A stretch of DNA of 64,000 nucleotides, from positions 372,001 to 436,000 of the forward strand of contig BMVA01000001.1 of the NCBI GenBank assembly GCA_014650475.1. Reading direction: 5' to 3'. The notes below the pieces were generated by a model. That model saw only the letters and a list, made by a program, of their open reading frames with translations. It did no database searches and was not told the DNA's origin. A program made the position numbers and the translations under genes. This document shows positions 17,451 to 25,551 of this stretch, one piece after another (the stretch's first letter is position 1; the number at the start of each line of letters is the position of its first letter). Source of the DNA: Streptomyces albogriseolus. GTDB taxonomy: Bacteria; Actinomycetota; Actinomycetes; Streptomycetales; Streptomycetaceae.

Positions 17451-17927
17451 ATGGCCCGCGCCGCCCCCCAACCGCTCCCCCTGCCCCTCAGGCTGCTGGT
17501 GCTCCTGTGCGCCTTCGCCTTCATGGTGGTCTTCGCGGTGGTGCTGGCCCGGCTCACGCTGCAGCCGTCCCCCGCCTCGGAGGCCCTGACGCACACCAAT
17601 CTGCACCCGGGCCGCTCCCTGCGGGCCTACCTGGACCAGCCCGCGCTGCGCGACGCGGTCAAGCAGATCGGCGGCAACATCCTGCTGGGCGTGCCCTTCG
17701 GGGTGCTCGCACCGGTCGTCGCCCCGCGCACCCGGGGCTTCCTGCGCATCCTCGTCCTGACGGCCGTGGTGATGCTGCTGGTCGAGGTGGCGCAGGGCGC
17801 GCTGGTCACCGGCCGCGCCTTCGACATCGACGACGTCATCCTCAACACCGCCGGAGCGCTGCTCGGTTACCTGCTCGTGGGCCGGCGGATGAGCAGGGCC
17901 GTGCACGTACGCCGCAAGAAGGAGTAA
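17451..17927 (+). CDS. VanZ family membrane protein
   Basis: 158-aa membrane protein with about four hydrophobic segments. The family core is GGNILLGVPFGVLAPV (about 70-85) and the acidic motif VEVAQGALVTGRAFDIDDVILNTAGALLGY (about 110-139). VanZ-like proteins are linked to low-level glycopeptide resistance and possibly phage-shock or envelope functions, but most actinobacterial members are uncharacterised. ATG 17451 has GGAGG 6 nt upstream. Confidence 0.85.
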   Translation: MARAAPQPLPLPLRLLVLLCAFAFMVVFAVVLARLTLQPSPASEALTHTNLHPGRSLRAYLDQPALRDAVKQIGGNILLGVPFGVLAPVVAPRTRGFLRILVLTAVVMLLVEVAQGALVTGRAFDIDDVILNTAGALLGYLLVGRRMSRAVHVRRKKE

Positions 17928-17948
17928 GCCCGCGGCACAGCGTGCCGT

Positions 17949-17981
17949 GTACGCCTCCGTCCCCCGCGGGCGGAGGCGTAC
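17949..17981. terminator. Bidirectional terminator
   Basis: GTACGCCTCCG / CGGAGGCGTAC, an 11-bp perfect stem with an 11-nt loop, between the convergent VanZ gene and the small hypothetical gene. Confidence 0.75.
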
Positions 17982-17987
17982 GGCTGT

Positions 17988-18263
17988 CTAGGGCTTCTCC
18001 TTGTGCTCCTCGCGGACGCGGGGGGCCTGGCGCGTGGACCAGGTGAACTTGTCCCCGCCCACCCAGCGGACCGTGTCGGGGTCGTCCAGGTCGTGCACCG
18101 TGATGCCGTACGCGACGGCTGCCTGCAGCACGTCGGTGATGGACCTGGCCTCCCCGACGACCTCCCCATCGATCTCCACGATCCGGAACGGCGGAGGTCC
18201 GGGCTGCACCCCGAGCACCATGATCCGCGGCTGCGACATGTACGGACTCGCGCTTTCGGTCAT
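17988..18263 (-). CDS. Hypothetical 91-aa protein
   Basis: A small acidic alpha/beta protein with the core RIMVLGVQPGPPPFRIVEIDGEVVG, a helix SITDVLQAAVAYGI, and VHDLDDPDTVRWVGGDKFTW. I recognise it only as a conserved Streptomyces hypothetical. No signal peptide, membrane segment or catalytic motif is seen. ATG 18263 was chosen as the first start; a second ATG at 18239 (residue 9) is an alternative. Confidence 0.68.
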   Translation of the reverse strand: MTESASPYMSQPRIMVLGVQPGPPPFRIVEIDGEVVGEARSITDVLQAAVAYGITVHDLDDPDTVRWVGGDKFTWSTRQAPRVREEHKEKP

Positions 18264-18335
18264 GCATCGAGAGTAGCCCCAAACGGGATGATCACGGCTT
18301 TCCCGACATCACTCCCGGGTCCGCTCTCCGGCGCC

Positions 18336-19145
18336 TCAGGGCCGGCGCCAGTCGTGGCTCGTCAGATGCGACCCCGCCTGCGGTCCCATACGGAGCATCC
18401 CGCCGTCCACGCTCCACGAGGCCCCGGTGACGTACGAGGCGTCGGGGCCGACCAGGAAGGCGATCACCGCGGCGACCTCCCGGGCGTCACCGGGGCGGCC
18501 GAGCGGGATGCCGGGGCGGCTCTCGGTGTGCGGGTCGGTGTCCTCCTGGCCGGTCATGGGGGTGGCGATCTCTCCGGGGGCGACCGCGTTCACCGTGATG
18601 CCGTGCTCGGCCAGCTCCAGGGCCATCACCTGGGTGAGCAGCCCGAGGCCGCCCTTGGCCGCGCAGTACGGGGCGGCACCCACCCGCGGCTGGTGCTCGT
18701 GCACGGAGGTCACGTTGACGATCCGGCCGCCGTCACCCTGGCGGATCATGTGCCGCGCCGCCTTCTGCGAGCACAGGAACGGGCCGAGCAGGTCGACGTC
18801 GAGCACCTCGCGCACCTTCTCGAACTCCAGGTCGAGGAACGGCGTCATGGTGCCGGTGCCGGCGTTGTTGACCAGCACGTCGACGCGTCCCAGCCGGTCG
18901 CACAGCTCGTCCACCGTGTCGGCGACGCCGGGCAGCTCGGTCAGGTCCAGGTGGGCGACCTCGGCGCGGCAGCCGTGGACGCGCACCTCCTCGGCGGTCT
19001 CCTCCGCGCCCTCACGGTCGTTGTGGTAGGTGATGCCCACGTCCATGCCGGCGGCGGCGAGCCGCACGGCGGTGGCCCGCCCGATGCCGGAGTCGGCGCC
19101 GGTGACCACGGCGACCTTGCCGTTCACGGGGGTGGAGAGGGACAT
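18336..19145 (-). CDS. SDR family NAD(P)-dependent oxidoreductase
   Basis: 269-aa classical short-chain dehydrogenase. It has the cofactor motif TGADSGIG (about 15-22), NNAG (about 90-93), the catalytic Tyr and Lys in YCAAKGG (about 160-166), and the C-terminal VTGASWSVDGGM, giving glucose-1-dehydrogenase or 3-oxoacyl-ACP reductase-like character. The substrate is unknown. ATG 19145 has GAGGAGG 6 nt upstream. A SigB-type promoter (GGTT-N15-GGGTAC) precedes it, so stress induction is likely. Confidence 0.87.
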   Translation of the reverse strand: MSLSTPVNGKVAVVTGADSGIGRATAVRLAAAGMDVGITYHNDREGAEETAEEVRVHGCRAEVAHLDLTELPGVADTVDELCDRLGRVDVLVNNAGTGTMTPFLDLEFEKVREVLDVDLLGPFLCSQKAARHMIRQGDGGRIVNVTSVHEHQPRVGAAPYCAAKGGLGLLTQVMALELAEHGITVNAVAPGEIATPMTGQEDTDPHTESRPGIPLGRPGDAREVAAVIAFLVGPDASYVTGASWSVDGGMLRMGPQAGSHLTSHDWRRP

Positions 19146-19186
19146 ACGGGCCTCCTCGTCGTCGGTGTCGGGGGTGCCCGGTCGCA

Positions 19187-19211
19187 GTACCCGCGGCGGG
19201 GCGGGCCAACC
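19187..19211 (-). promoter_or_regulatory. SigB-type stress promoter of the SDR gene
   Basis: On the minus strand the sequence reads GGTT, a 15-nt spacer, then GGGTAC, matching the Streptomyces SigB consensus GNNT-N14-16-GGGTAY. It lies 42 bp upstream of the SDR start codon. Confidence 0.6.
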
Positions 19212-19271
19212 GCCCCCGACGCGGCGTGCGGCCCCGTACGCCCTGGGGAACCCTGGAGCGAGGAGGTGACC

Positions 19272-20357
19272 ATGGACCCCGTGGAGGCGCTGGAGGAGAT
19301 CGCGTTCCTGCTGGAGCGGTCGCTGGCTCCGACGTACCGCGTCCGGGCTTTCCGCACCGCGGCGCGCACGCTGGCGGAGCTGGGCCCGGACGACGTGCGC
19401 GAGCGGGCCGCCGCCGGAACGCTGGAGCGGCTCAAGGGCGTGGGGCCGAAGACCGCGCAGGTGGCGGTGGAGGCGCTGGGCGGGCAGGTCCCCGCGTATC
19501 TGCACAAGCTGCGCGAGGAGGCGGAACGGGAGCCCGCGGACCGGGCGGGAAGCGAGCTGCGGGCGCTGCTGCGCGGGGACTGCCATCTGCACTCCGACTG
19601 GTCGGACGGGGGCAGCCCGGTCGAGGAGATGGGCCGCACGGCCGCCGCGCTGGGCCACGAGTGGGCGGTGCTGACGGACCACTCCCCCCGGCTGACCGTG
19701 GCGCGCGGGCTGACGGCCGGGCGGCTGCGGGAGCAGCTGGACCTGGTGGCGGAGCTCAACGAGACATGGGCGCCGTTCCGGCTGCTCACCGGCATCGAGT
19801 GCGACATCCTCGAGGACGGCTCCCTCGACCAGGAGCCTGAGCTGCTGGAGCGGCTGGACGTGGTCGTGGTGTCCGTGCACTCCAAGCTGCGGATGGACGC
19901 CCGGTCGATGACCCGCCGGATGGTGGCCGCCGTGCGGAACCCGCACTCCGACATCCTCGGGCACTGCACCGGGCGGCTGCTGAGCGGGCGGGGACGGCCG
20001 GAGTCGGAGTTCGACGCGGACGAGGTGTTCGCGGCGTGCGCGGAGACCGGCACCGCCGTGGAGATCAACAGCCGGCCGGAGCGGCTCGACCCGCCCCGGC
20101 GGCTGCTGCGGCGCGCGGTGGACGCGGGGGTGCTGTTCTCCGTCGACACCGACGCGCACGCCCCCGGGCAGCTGGACTGGCAGATCCTCGGGTGCGCCCG
20201 CGCCGAGGAGTGCGGGGTGCCGCCCGAGCGGGTGGTCACCACCTGGTCGCTGGAGGAGCTGCTCGCCTGGGCGCGGGAGCGCAGGACGCCGGCGGGCGTG
20301 GGGGGCGGCCGCGGTGGTACCCGAACCGGTCCGCGAGGAGAGGAAGGACCTTCATGA
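19272..20357 (+). CDS. PHP-domain phosphoesterase with N-terminal helix-hairpin-helix region (PolX-like without polymerase)
   Basis: 361-aa protein. Residues 1-90 resemble the 8-kDa/HhH part of family X DNA polymerases (RAFRTAARTLAEL; hairpin LKGVGPKTAQV at about 54-64). From about 100 on it is a PHP metal-dependent phosphoesterase: DCHLHSDWSDG, LTDHSP, SVHSK, GHCTGR and DTDAHAP supply the metal-binding His and Asp residues. The nucleotidyltransferase domain between them in bacterial PolX is absent. A role in nucleic-acid or phosphate-ester repair is inference. ATG 19272 follows GAGGAGG. The stop codon overlaps the HAD gene start (ATGA), so they are translationally coupled. Confidence 0.85.
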   Translation: MDPVEALEEIAFLLERSLAPTYRVRAFRTAARTLAELGPDDVRERAAAGTLERLKGVGPKTAQVAVEALGGQVPAYLHKLREEAEREPADRAGSELRALLRGDCHLHSDWSDGGSPVEEMGRTAAALGHEWAVLTDHSPRLTVARGLTAGRLREQLDLVAELNETWAPFRLLTGIECDILEDGSLDQEPELLERLDVVVVSVHSKLRMDARSMTRRMVAAVRNPHSDILGHCTGRLLSGRGRPESEFDADEVFAACAETGTAVEINSRPERLDPPRRLLRRAVDAGVLFSVDTDAHAPGQLDWQILGCARAEECGVPPERVVTTWSLEELLAWARERRTPAGVGGGRGGTRTGPRGEEGPS

Positions 20358-21010
20358 CACGGGCGGCGGTGTTCGACGTCGACGGCACTCTGGCCGACAC
20401 CAATCATCTGCACGTCACGGCCTGGTGGGAGGCGTTCCGGCAGGCCGGGCACCAGGTGCCCATGCACGCGGTCCACCGGGCCGTGGGGCTGCCCTCCACC
20501 GACCTGATCGCACACGTCCTCGGCGAGGACCGGGACGCCTCCCGGGACGCGGAGCTGAGCGCCGCGCACAAGACGCTGTACGGGCAGTACTTCGACCGGC
20601 TGCCGGCCCTGCCCGACGCCGGGCGGCTGCTGGAGCGTCTGCACGACGACGGCTGGACGGTCGTGCTCGCCACCTCGGCCGGCGGGGCGGAGCTGGGCGC
20701 GCTGCGCCGGGCCATCGACGCGGACCGGGCGATCTCCGCGACGGCGAGCGCCGACGACGTCGACGAGGGCAAGCCGGCTCCCGAGCCCGTCGAGCACGCG
20801 CTGGAGCTGGCCGGGGCGCCCGCCGAGCACGCGGTGTTCGTGGGAGACACGGTGTGGGACATGCGGGCGGGCGCCCGGGCCGGGGTGCGCTGTGTGGGCC
20901 TGCTGTGCGGCGGCATCCCGCGCGCCGACCTGACCGAGGCGGGCGCGGACGTGGTGTACGACGATCCCGCGCACCTGCTGGCGTCGCTGGCCGACTCCCC
21001 GCTGGCCTGA
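20354..21010 (+). CDS. HAD-family hydrolase (phosphatase)
   Basis: 218-aa haloacid-dehalogenase-type phosphatase. Motif I is FDVDGTLADT (residues 7-16), motif II is the Thr/Ser in VVLATSAGG, motif III is the Lys in DEGKPAPEP (about 140), and motif IV is FVGDTVWDM (about 160-168). The alpha-helical cap between motifs I and II places it near beta-phosphoglucomutases and phosphoglycolate phosphatases. The substrate is unknown. Its start overlaps the PHP gene by 4 nt. Confidence 0.88.
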   Translation: MTRAAVFDVDGTLADTNHLHVTAWWEAFRQAGHQVPMHAVHRAVGLPSTDLIAHVLGEDRDASRDAELSAAHKTLYGQYFDRLPALPDAGRLLERLHDDGWTVVLATSAGGAELGALRRAIDADRAISATASADDVDEGKPAPEPVEHALELAGAPAEHAVFVGDTVWDMRAGARAGVRCVGLLCGGIPRADLTEAGADVVYDDPAHLLASLADSPLA

Positions 21011-21056
21011 GACTCCGTATGCGTGCTCTCCGGTGCGGCAGGGAAACCGCAGGCCC

Positions 21057-22265
21057 ATGACGCGGGTGATCGACGGGACAGGGAACGACGGAGGTACGAC
21101 CGGACGGCTGGCCCGGGCCGCGGACGCGGTGCGCTGGGAGGCGCGCTCGGTGGGCCGGGCGGCGCGGGCCGTCGTCCGCGGGCCGGGGCGGGAACGCGAT
21201 CTGCTGGTCCAGTCGCTGAAGGCGGCCCTTGCGGCGCTGCTGGCCTGGCTGGTGGCGCAGGTGTGGCTCGGCGACCCGATGGCGCTGATGGCGCCGTGGG
21301 TCGCGCTGGTGCTGGTGCAGGCCACCGTGTACAGCTCGCTGGTGACGGGGGCACGGCAGTTCGCCGCGATCTGCATCGGCGCGCTGGTGGCGTCGGGGGC
21401 GCAGGCGGTCACCGACGACACCACGGGCGCGCTCGCCCTGTCCCTTCCGGTCCTGGTGCTGCTGTCGAACTGGTCCCGGTTCGGCGACCAGGGCATCTAC
21501 GCGGCGACCACGGCCGTGTTCACCATCGCCTCGGGCACGGTGAGCGCGGAGGCCGTGGGGCACCGGCTGGGGCAGGCGGCGCTCGGCGCGGTCATCGGCG
21601 TCGCGGTGAACGCGCTCGTCCTGCCGCCGGTCCATCTGCGGGACGTGCGGGAGAACCTGGCGGCGCTGGCCCGGGAGGCGGGCGAGGTGCTGAGCGCTGT
21701 CGCCGGGGACCTGCGCGAGGGCGAATGGGACGCGCAGACGGCCGTCGGCCGGCTGAACGCGGCGCAGCGCCTCCAGGACCGGCTGGACGCGCTGCGCTCG
21801 GCGCGCGGCTGGAGCAGGGAGAGCATGCGGCTGACGTCCGGGATGCTGCGCAAGCTGCACCGGGTGCCGACGGAGGCGCTGCCGTCGGAGGACGAGGACG
21901 AGCGGCTCGGCCGGATCACCGGCCATGTCATGGCTCTGACCCGCAGCCTGGCCGTCGCCGCGGACGAGGAGCGTTCTCCGGCCCCTCCCGACCCGGAGGT
22001 GCTGCGCGCCTACGGAAAGCTGCTGGAGCTGCTCGGGGACAGCTGCCGCGCCGAGGCGGACCGGCTGCTGGGCGAGGAGAACCCCGGTGACCCGCTGCTG
22101 GACCGGCGGACCGAGGCGGCGATGCGGGATCTGCACACCCGGCTCCAGGAGGGCCTGACCCAGGAGGCGGGGCAGGGCCCGGCCCGGACGGCGGTGCTGG
22201 GCACGCTGGTGCTCCAGGCGGAGAACCTGTGGGCGGACCTCGACCCGGAGGCGCGGGGCCGCTGA
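21057..22265 (+). CDS. Aromatic acid exporter (FUSC/ArAE) family membrane protein
   Basis: 402-aa protein. The N-terminal half carries about six transmembrane helices (SLKAALAALLAWLVAQVW, MAPWVALVLVQATVYSSL, FAAICIGALVASG and onward to ALGAVIGVAVNALVLPPV). A long cytoplasmic helical half follows (about 200-395), as in the aromatic acid exporter/fusaric-acid-resistance family. It likely exports small aromatic or other acids; the substrate is unknown. It resembles the paralogue at 27322-28578 in topology and in the VALVLVQATVYSSL versus ALLVVQVTLYSTL segment. ATG 21057 was chosen as the first codon of the homologous N-terminus; GTG 21033 is an alternative. Confidence 0.82.
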   Translation: MTRVIDGTGNDGGTTGRLARAADAVRWEARSVGRAARAVVRGPGRERDLLVQSLKAALAALLAWLVAQVWLGDPMALMAPWVALVLVQATVYSSLVTGARQFAAICIGALVASGAQAVTDDTTGALALSLPVLVLLSNWSRFGDQGIYAATTAVFTIASGTVSAEAVGHRLGQAALGAVIGVAVNALVLPPVHLRDVRENLAALAREAGEVLSAVAGDLREGEWDAQTAVGRLNAAQRLQDRLDALRSARGWSRESMRLTSGMLRKLHRVPTEALPSEDEDERLGRITGHVMALTRSLAVAADEERSPAPPDPEVLRAYGKLLELLGDSCRAEADRLLGEENPGDPLLDRRTEAAMRDLHTRLQEGLTQEAGQGPARTAVLGTLVLQAENLWADLDPEARGR

Positions 22266-22608
22266 CCGCCGGCGGAGGCGGTGACACACGTCACCGCGGA
22301 ACCGGGGCCCGGGCGGAACACAGCGAGGCGGTTGCCCGTTGAACAGACCGTGGGTGCGGATGGGACAGTGTCCCCGGGCCTCACCATTCGCCCACAGGGA
22401 CGATCGTCCGGCTGAAGCCCTGTGGAGCCGTTCGCCGAGAGGCGACCGCCATGCGCGCCCACCTGTTGCCGCCCCGGCCGTGATTCCCCCGTCGCGGCCG
22501 GGGCTCTCTTCTGTGCCCGCGCCCGCGCGGCCCCGGCCCGCGTGAGTCCGCCCGCCCGCGGGGTACCCGGACCGCTCCGCGGAGCAGTGCGGCCGGAGGG
22601 AGCGGAAC
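22266..22608. promoter_or_regulatory. Structured upstream region of the epimerase gene
   Basis: 343 bp without a normal-sized gene. It contains an inverted repeat CCACAGGG / CCCTGTGG (22392-22399, 22418-22425) enclosing the palindrome GGACGATCGTCC (22398-22409). A tiny frame follows, ATG at 22451 to TGA at 22483 (MRAHLLPPRP). The hairpin GCCCCGGCCG / CGGCCGGGGC (22470-22503), followed by a pyrimidine-rich TCTCTTCT, overlaps the end of that frame. This looks like a leader with a possible attenuator, or a terminator of the upstream gene. Confidence 0.45.
22470..22503 (+). terminator. Terminator-like hairpin with pyrimidine tail
   Basis: A 10-bp perfect stem GCCCCGGCCG / CGGCCGGGGC with a 14-nt loop, followed by TCTCTTCT. 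It is 205 bp past the exporter stop and 105 bp before the epimerase start, so it may act as an attenuator rather than as a simple gene-end terminator. Confidence 0.5.
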
Positions 22609-23640
22609 GTGAGCAGCGCAACGGGACTCAGGGTCGTCGTCACGGGCGCCACCGGAAACGTCGGGACCAGCGTGGTGCGGGCCCTCTCGGAGGAACCCGA
22701 GGTGGGCTCCGTACGGGGGCTGGCCCGGCGGCTCCCCGACTGGTCGCCGCCGAAGACCGAGTGGGCGGCGGTGGACCTGGCCTCCGACCGGTTCGACCTG
22801 GTGCGGGAGTTCGCGGGCGCCGACGCGGTGATCCACCTGGCGTGGGCGTTCCAGCCCACGCACGACCCCGCGACCACCTGGCGCAGCAACGTGCTCGGCA
22901 GCATGCGGGTGTTCGACGCGGTGGCCCGGGCGGAGGTGCCGACGCTGGTGCACGCCTCCTCGGTGGGGGCCTACTCCCCCGGTCCGAAGGATCACGCGGT
23001 GGACGAGTCGTGGCCGACGCACGGCTGGCCGGACGCCGCGTACTGCCGGGAGAAGGCCTATCTGGAGCGGGCCCTGGACATCGTGGAGCGCGACCGGCCC
23101 GCTCTCAGGGTGGTGCGGATGCGGCCGGCGTTCCTCTTCAAGCGGGGGTCGGCGAGCGAGCAGCGGCGCATCTTCGGGGGGCGTCATCTGCCGGGGCAGC
23201 TTGCCCGTCCCGACCTCCTGCCGTTCCTGCCCGACATCCCCGGTCTGCGGATGCAGGTGCTGCACACGGACGACGCGGCGCAGGCGTACCGGCTGGCGGT
23301 GCTGTCCGCGCAGGCGCGGGGGCCGTACAACCTCGCGGCGGAGCCGACGGTGGACGTGGAGCTGCTGGGCGAGATGCTGGGCACGCGCCGGGTGCGGCTG
23401 CCGCGCGCCGCGGCCCGGTCGGCGGTCGCCGCGGCCTGGGGGCTGCGCCTGCTGCCCGCGTCCCCGCACCTGTTCGACGCGGTGCTGCGGCTGCCGCTGA
23501 TGGACTGCACCCGGGCCCGGGTGGAACTCGGCTGGCGGCCGACGCGCACGGCGACGCAGGTGGTGGAGGAGTTCCTGCGGGGCATGCGGCAGGGCGCCGG
23601 GGAGAACACGGCGCCGCTGCACGGCAGCGCGGTGGGCTGA
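22609..23640 (+). CDS. NAD-dependent epimerase/dehydratase (extended SDR)
   Basis: 343-aa extended SDR. The N-terminal Rossmann motif is VTGATGNVG (residues about 11-19). DAVIHLAWAF at about 79-88 is followed by ASSVGAYSPG (about 118-127), and the catalytic Tyr is in YCREKAYLE (about 145-153). Extended SDRs usually act on nucleotide sugars; this branch resembles UDP-glucose 4-epimerase-like proteins of unknown substrate found beside stress genes. GTG 22609 follows GGAGGGAG. Confidence 0.85.
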   Translation: MSSATGLRVVVTGATGNVGTSVVRALSEEPEVGSVRGLARRLPDWSPPKTEWAAVDLASDRFDLVREFAGADAVIHLAWAFQPTHDPATTWRSNVLGSMRVFDAVARAEVPTLVHASSVGAYSPGPKDHAVDESWPTHGWPDAAYCREKAYLERALDIVERDRPALRVVRMRPAFLFKRGSASEQRRIFGGRHLPGQLARPDLLPFLPDIPGLRMQVLHTDDAAQAYRLAVLSAQARGPYNLAAEPTVDVELLGEMLGTRRVRLPRAAARSAVAAAWGLRLLPASPHLFDAVLRLPLMDCTRARVELGWRPTRTATQVVEEFLRGMRQGAGENTAPLHGSAVG

Positions 23641-23647
23641 GCTGCGC

Positions 23648-23672
23648 GATTGCGCGGGCCCGCGCGGGGTAC
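23648..23672 (+). promoter_or_regulatory. SigB-type promoter of the acidic 90-aa protein
   Basis: GATT, a 15-nt spacer and GGGTAC, matching GNNT-N14-16-GGGTAY. It lies 33 bp upstream of the GTG start at 23706. The spacer is itself a GC palindrome (GCGCGGGCCCGCGC). Confidence 0.55.
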
Positions 23673-23705
23673 CCGCGAGGGCCGTACGGATGAAGGGAGA
23701 GCGTC

Positions 23706-23978
23706 GTGACCGACCATCGCCTCGAAGGTCCCGGTGAGAACGGCGTGGGTGTCCCCCGGGACCTGCCCGACCAGCAGGCCGGTCCCGACGAGGACCCCTG
23801 GGAGGTCGCGCCGGCCGCCGCCGAGCGGGAGAGCGAGCGCAAGGCCGAGGAGTCGGACGGGCCGGAGTCCGACGAGGACGTGCCCGACACGGACGAGGCG
23901 GGCACGGGCCGCCAGGGCGCGCCGCACTCGGCGGCGTCCTACCCGGAGGCCCCGGTACCGGACGAGTCCACCGGCTGA
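23706..23978 (+). CDS. Small acidic, probably disordered protein
   Basis: 90-aa protein dominated by Glu, Asp, Pro, Gly and Ser (for example ESERKAEESDGPESDED), with no hydrophobic core, signal peptide or membrane segment. It is predicted to be intrinsically disordered. GTG 23706 has GAAGGGAGAG upstream, and a SigB-like promoter precedes it, so it may be one of the small stress-induced proteins common in Streptomyces. I do not recognise a family. Confidence 0.65.
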   Translation: MTDHRLEGPGENGVGVPRDLPDQQAGPDEDPWEVAPAAAERESERKAEESDGPESDEDVPDTDEAGTGRQGAPHSAASYPEAPVPDESTG

Positions 23979-24000
23979 CCTCCCGCCGCCCCCGGCGCGT

Positions 24001-24133
24001 CGGCGCGGGACGCGGTCCCGGCGGGCCGCGCGCCAGGCGGGTCCGTCGGGTCGGCGGGCGCCCGGTCGGCGAAGTCCGCGAGACGTCCCGGCCCGGCACG
24101 CGTCCCTCCAGCGCCGCGCGCCAAGCGCACGCG
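24001..24133 (-). pseudogene. Two decayed copies of the ROK gene 3' end
   Basis: On the minus strand, 24094-24133 translates to AWRAALEGRVPG and 24001-24045 to PAWRAARRDRVPRR. Both resemble the true C-terminus PAWRTALRDRVPR of the adjacent ROK gene. LADFADR (24063-24085) resembles its LADFFDR, but in another frame from the following tail. These appear to be remnants of local duplication of the gene end and are not expressed as a protein. Confidence 0.6.
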
Positions 24134-24180
24134 AAGACGCTGAACGACGTCCTGCCGGCCCGCGCAGACCGCGACGCGTC

Positions 24181-25467
24181 TCAGCGCGGGACGCGGTCCC
24201 GCAGGGCCGTGCGCCAGGCGGGCGCGGGGACGGCCGGGTCCGGCTCGGGGCGGCGGCCGCCCCGGTCGAAGAAGTCGGCGAGCGGCAGGATGGCCGCGCC
24301 GACGGTCACCGCGTCCGGGCCCAGCTTGCCCAGCTCGATCGTGACCCGCTCCGCCGGATGGCGCAGCGCGTACGACAGGGCGTGGCGGCGCACGGCCGGC
24401 AGGAAGCGGGAGCCGAGCTGGAGGCCGGCCCAGCCGCCCATGAGGATGCGTTCCGGCTGGAACAGGTTGATCAGGTCGGACAGTCCCGCGCCCAGGTACT
24501 CGGCGGTCTCCTCCAGCACGGCCAGGGCGACCGGATCGGCGGCCGCGCCGTCGGCCGGATAGGCGGCGGCGAGCATCGCGGTGAGCGCCGTCTCCTCGTC
24601 GGTGTCCTCCGGGACCCGGCCGCCCTCCTCGCGCCAGCGGGCGAGCAGCGACTCCGCCCCCGCGTACGCCTCCAGGCAGCCCAGCGCGCCGCAGCGGCAG
24701 CGGCGGCCCCGGACCCGGACGGTCAGGTGCCCCCACTCCACCGCCCGGCCGTGCCGCACGTCGGGGGTGACCAGGCAGGCCCCGACGCCGGAGCCGAAGA
24801 GGACGACGAGGGCGTTGCCCGCGCCGCGTCCGGCGCCGAACCACATCTCGGCCTGGCCGAGCGTCCGGGCGCCGTTGTCGATGAACCAGGGCACGCCGTC
24901 GGGCAGCGGGGAGCCGTCCCGGAGCAGGGATTCCAGCGGGACCGCGTCCCAGCCGATGGTCTGGCCGTGCACCACCGCGCCCCGGTCGGCGGTGCGCTCG
25001 ACGATGCCGGGGACGCCGATGCCCACGCCGAGGAGCCGTTCGGGCGCGAGGTCCGCGGCGGCGAGCACCTCGTCGATGCCGGAACGGATGTGGTCCACGA
25101 TGACCTCGACCTCGTACCGCTGCTGCTCCAGCGGGCGTTCGGTGCGGGCCAGCTCGGTGAGGGCGAGGTCGAACAGCTCGACGCGGACGCGGGTCTCGCC
25201 GACGTCCACGCCGATCATGTGACCGCTCGCCGGGGCCACGCGCAGCAGGGTGCGGGGGCGGCCGCCGTCGGAGTCGACGCTGCCTGCCTCCTCCACCAGC
25301 CCGTCCGCGATCAGGTCGGCGACGACATTGCTGACGGAGCCGGAGCTGAGGCCGGTCGCGGGGCCGAGTTCGAAGCGGCTGAGAGGGCCGTCGAAGTAGA
25401 GCCGCTGCAGCACGGCCGTGCGGTTGGCCCGTCTGAGGTCGCGCACCGTGCGCCCGTTCCCCGCCAT
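24181..25467 (-). CDS. ROK family transcriptional regulator
   Basis: 428-aa protein. An N-terminal winged helix-turn-helix (about 8-75: NRTAVLQRLYFDGPLSRFEL, GLSSGSVSNVVADLIADGLV) is joined to a ROK sugar-kinase-like fold. It has DVGETRVR at about 93-100, GVGIGVPG, and the zinc-binding CRCGALGCLEAYAG (about 252-265). Such regulators bind sugars or phosphosugars and repress uptake genes. No sugar-uptake genes are adjacent here; the flanking gene upstream is a phosphotransferase. ATG 25467 is the first start. Degraded copies of its 3' end lie directly downstream. Confidence 0.88.
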   Translation of the reverse strand: MAGNGRTVRDLRRANRTAVLQRLYFDGPLSRFELGPATGLSSGSVSNVVADLIADGLVEEAGSVDSDGGRPRTLLRVAPASGHMIGVDVGETRVRVELFDLALTELARTERPLEQQRYEVEVIVDHIRSGIDEVLAAADLAPERLLGVGIGVPGIVERTADRGAVVHGQTIGWDAVPLESLLRDGSPLPDGVPWFIDNGARTLGQAEMWFGAGRGAGNALVVLFGSGVGACLVTPDVRHGRAVEWGHLTVRVRGRRCRCGALGCLEAYAGAESLLARWREEGGRVPEDTDEETALTAMLAAAYPADGAAADPVALAVLEETAEYLGAGLSDLINLFQPERILMGGWAGLQLGSRFLPAVRRHALSYALRHPAERVTIELGKLGPDAVTVGAAILPLADFFDRGGRRPEPDPAVPAPAWRTALRDRVPR

Positions 25468-25551
25468 GTGGCTTCCCTCCCATGCACCCGGCCCCCGACC
25501 TGCAACATACCGCCGGGCGGCGGCCCGGCGCGACTTCCCCTCCCCCTTAGT

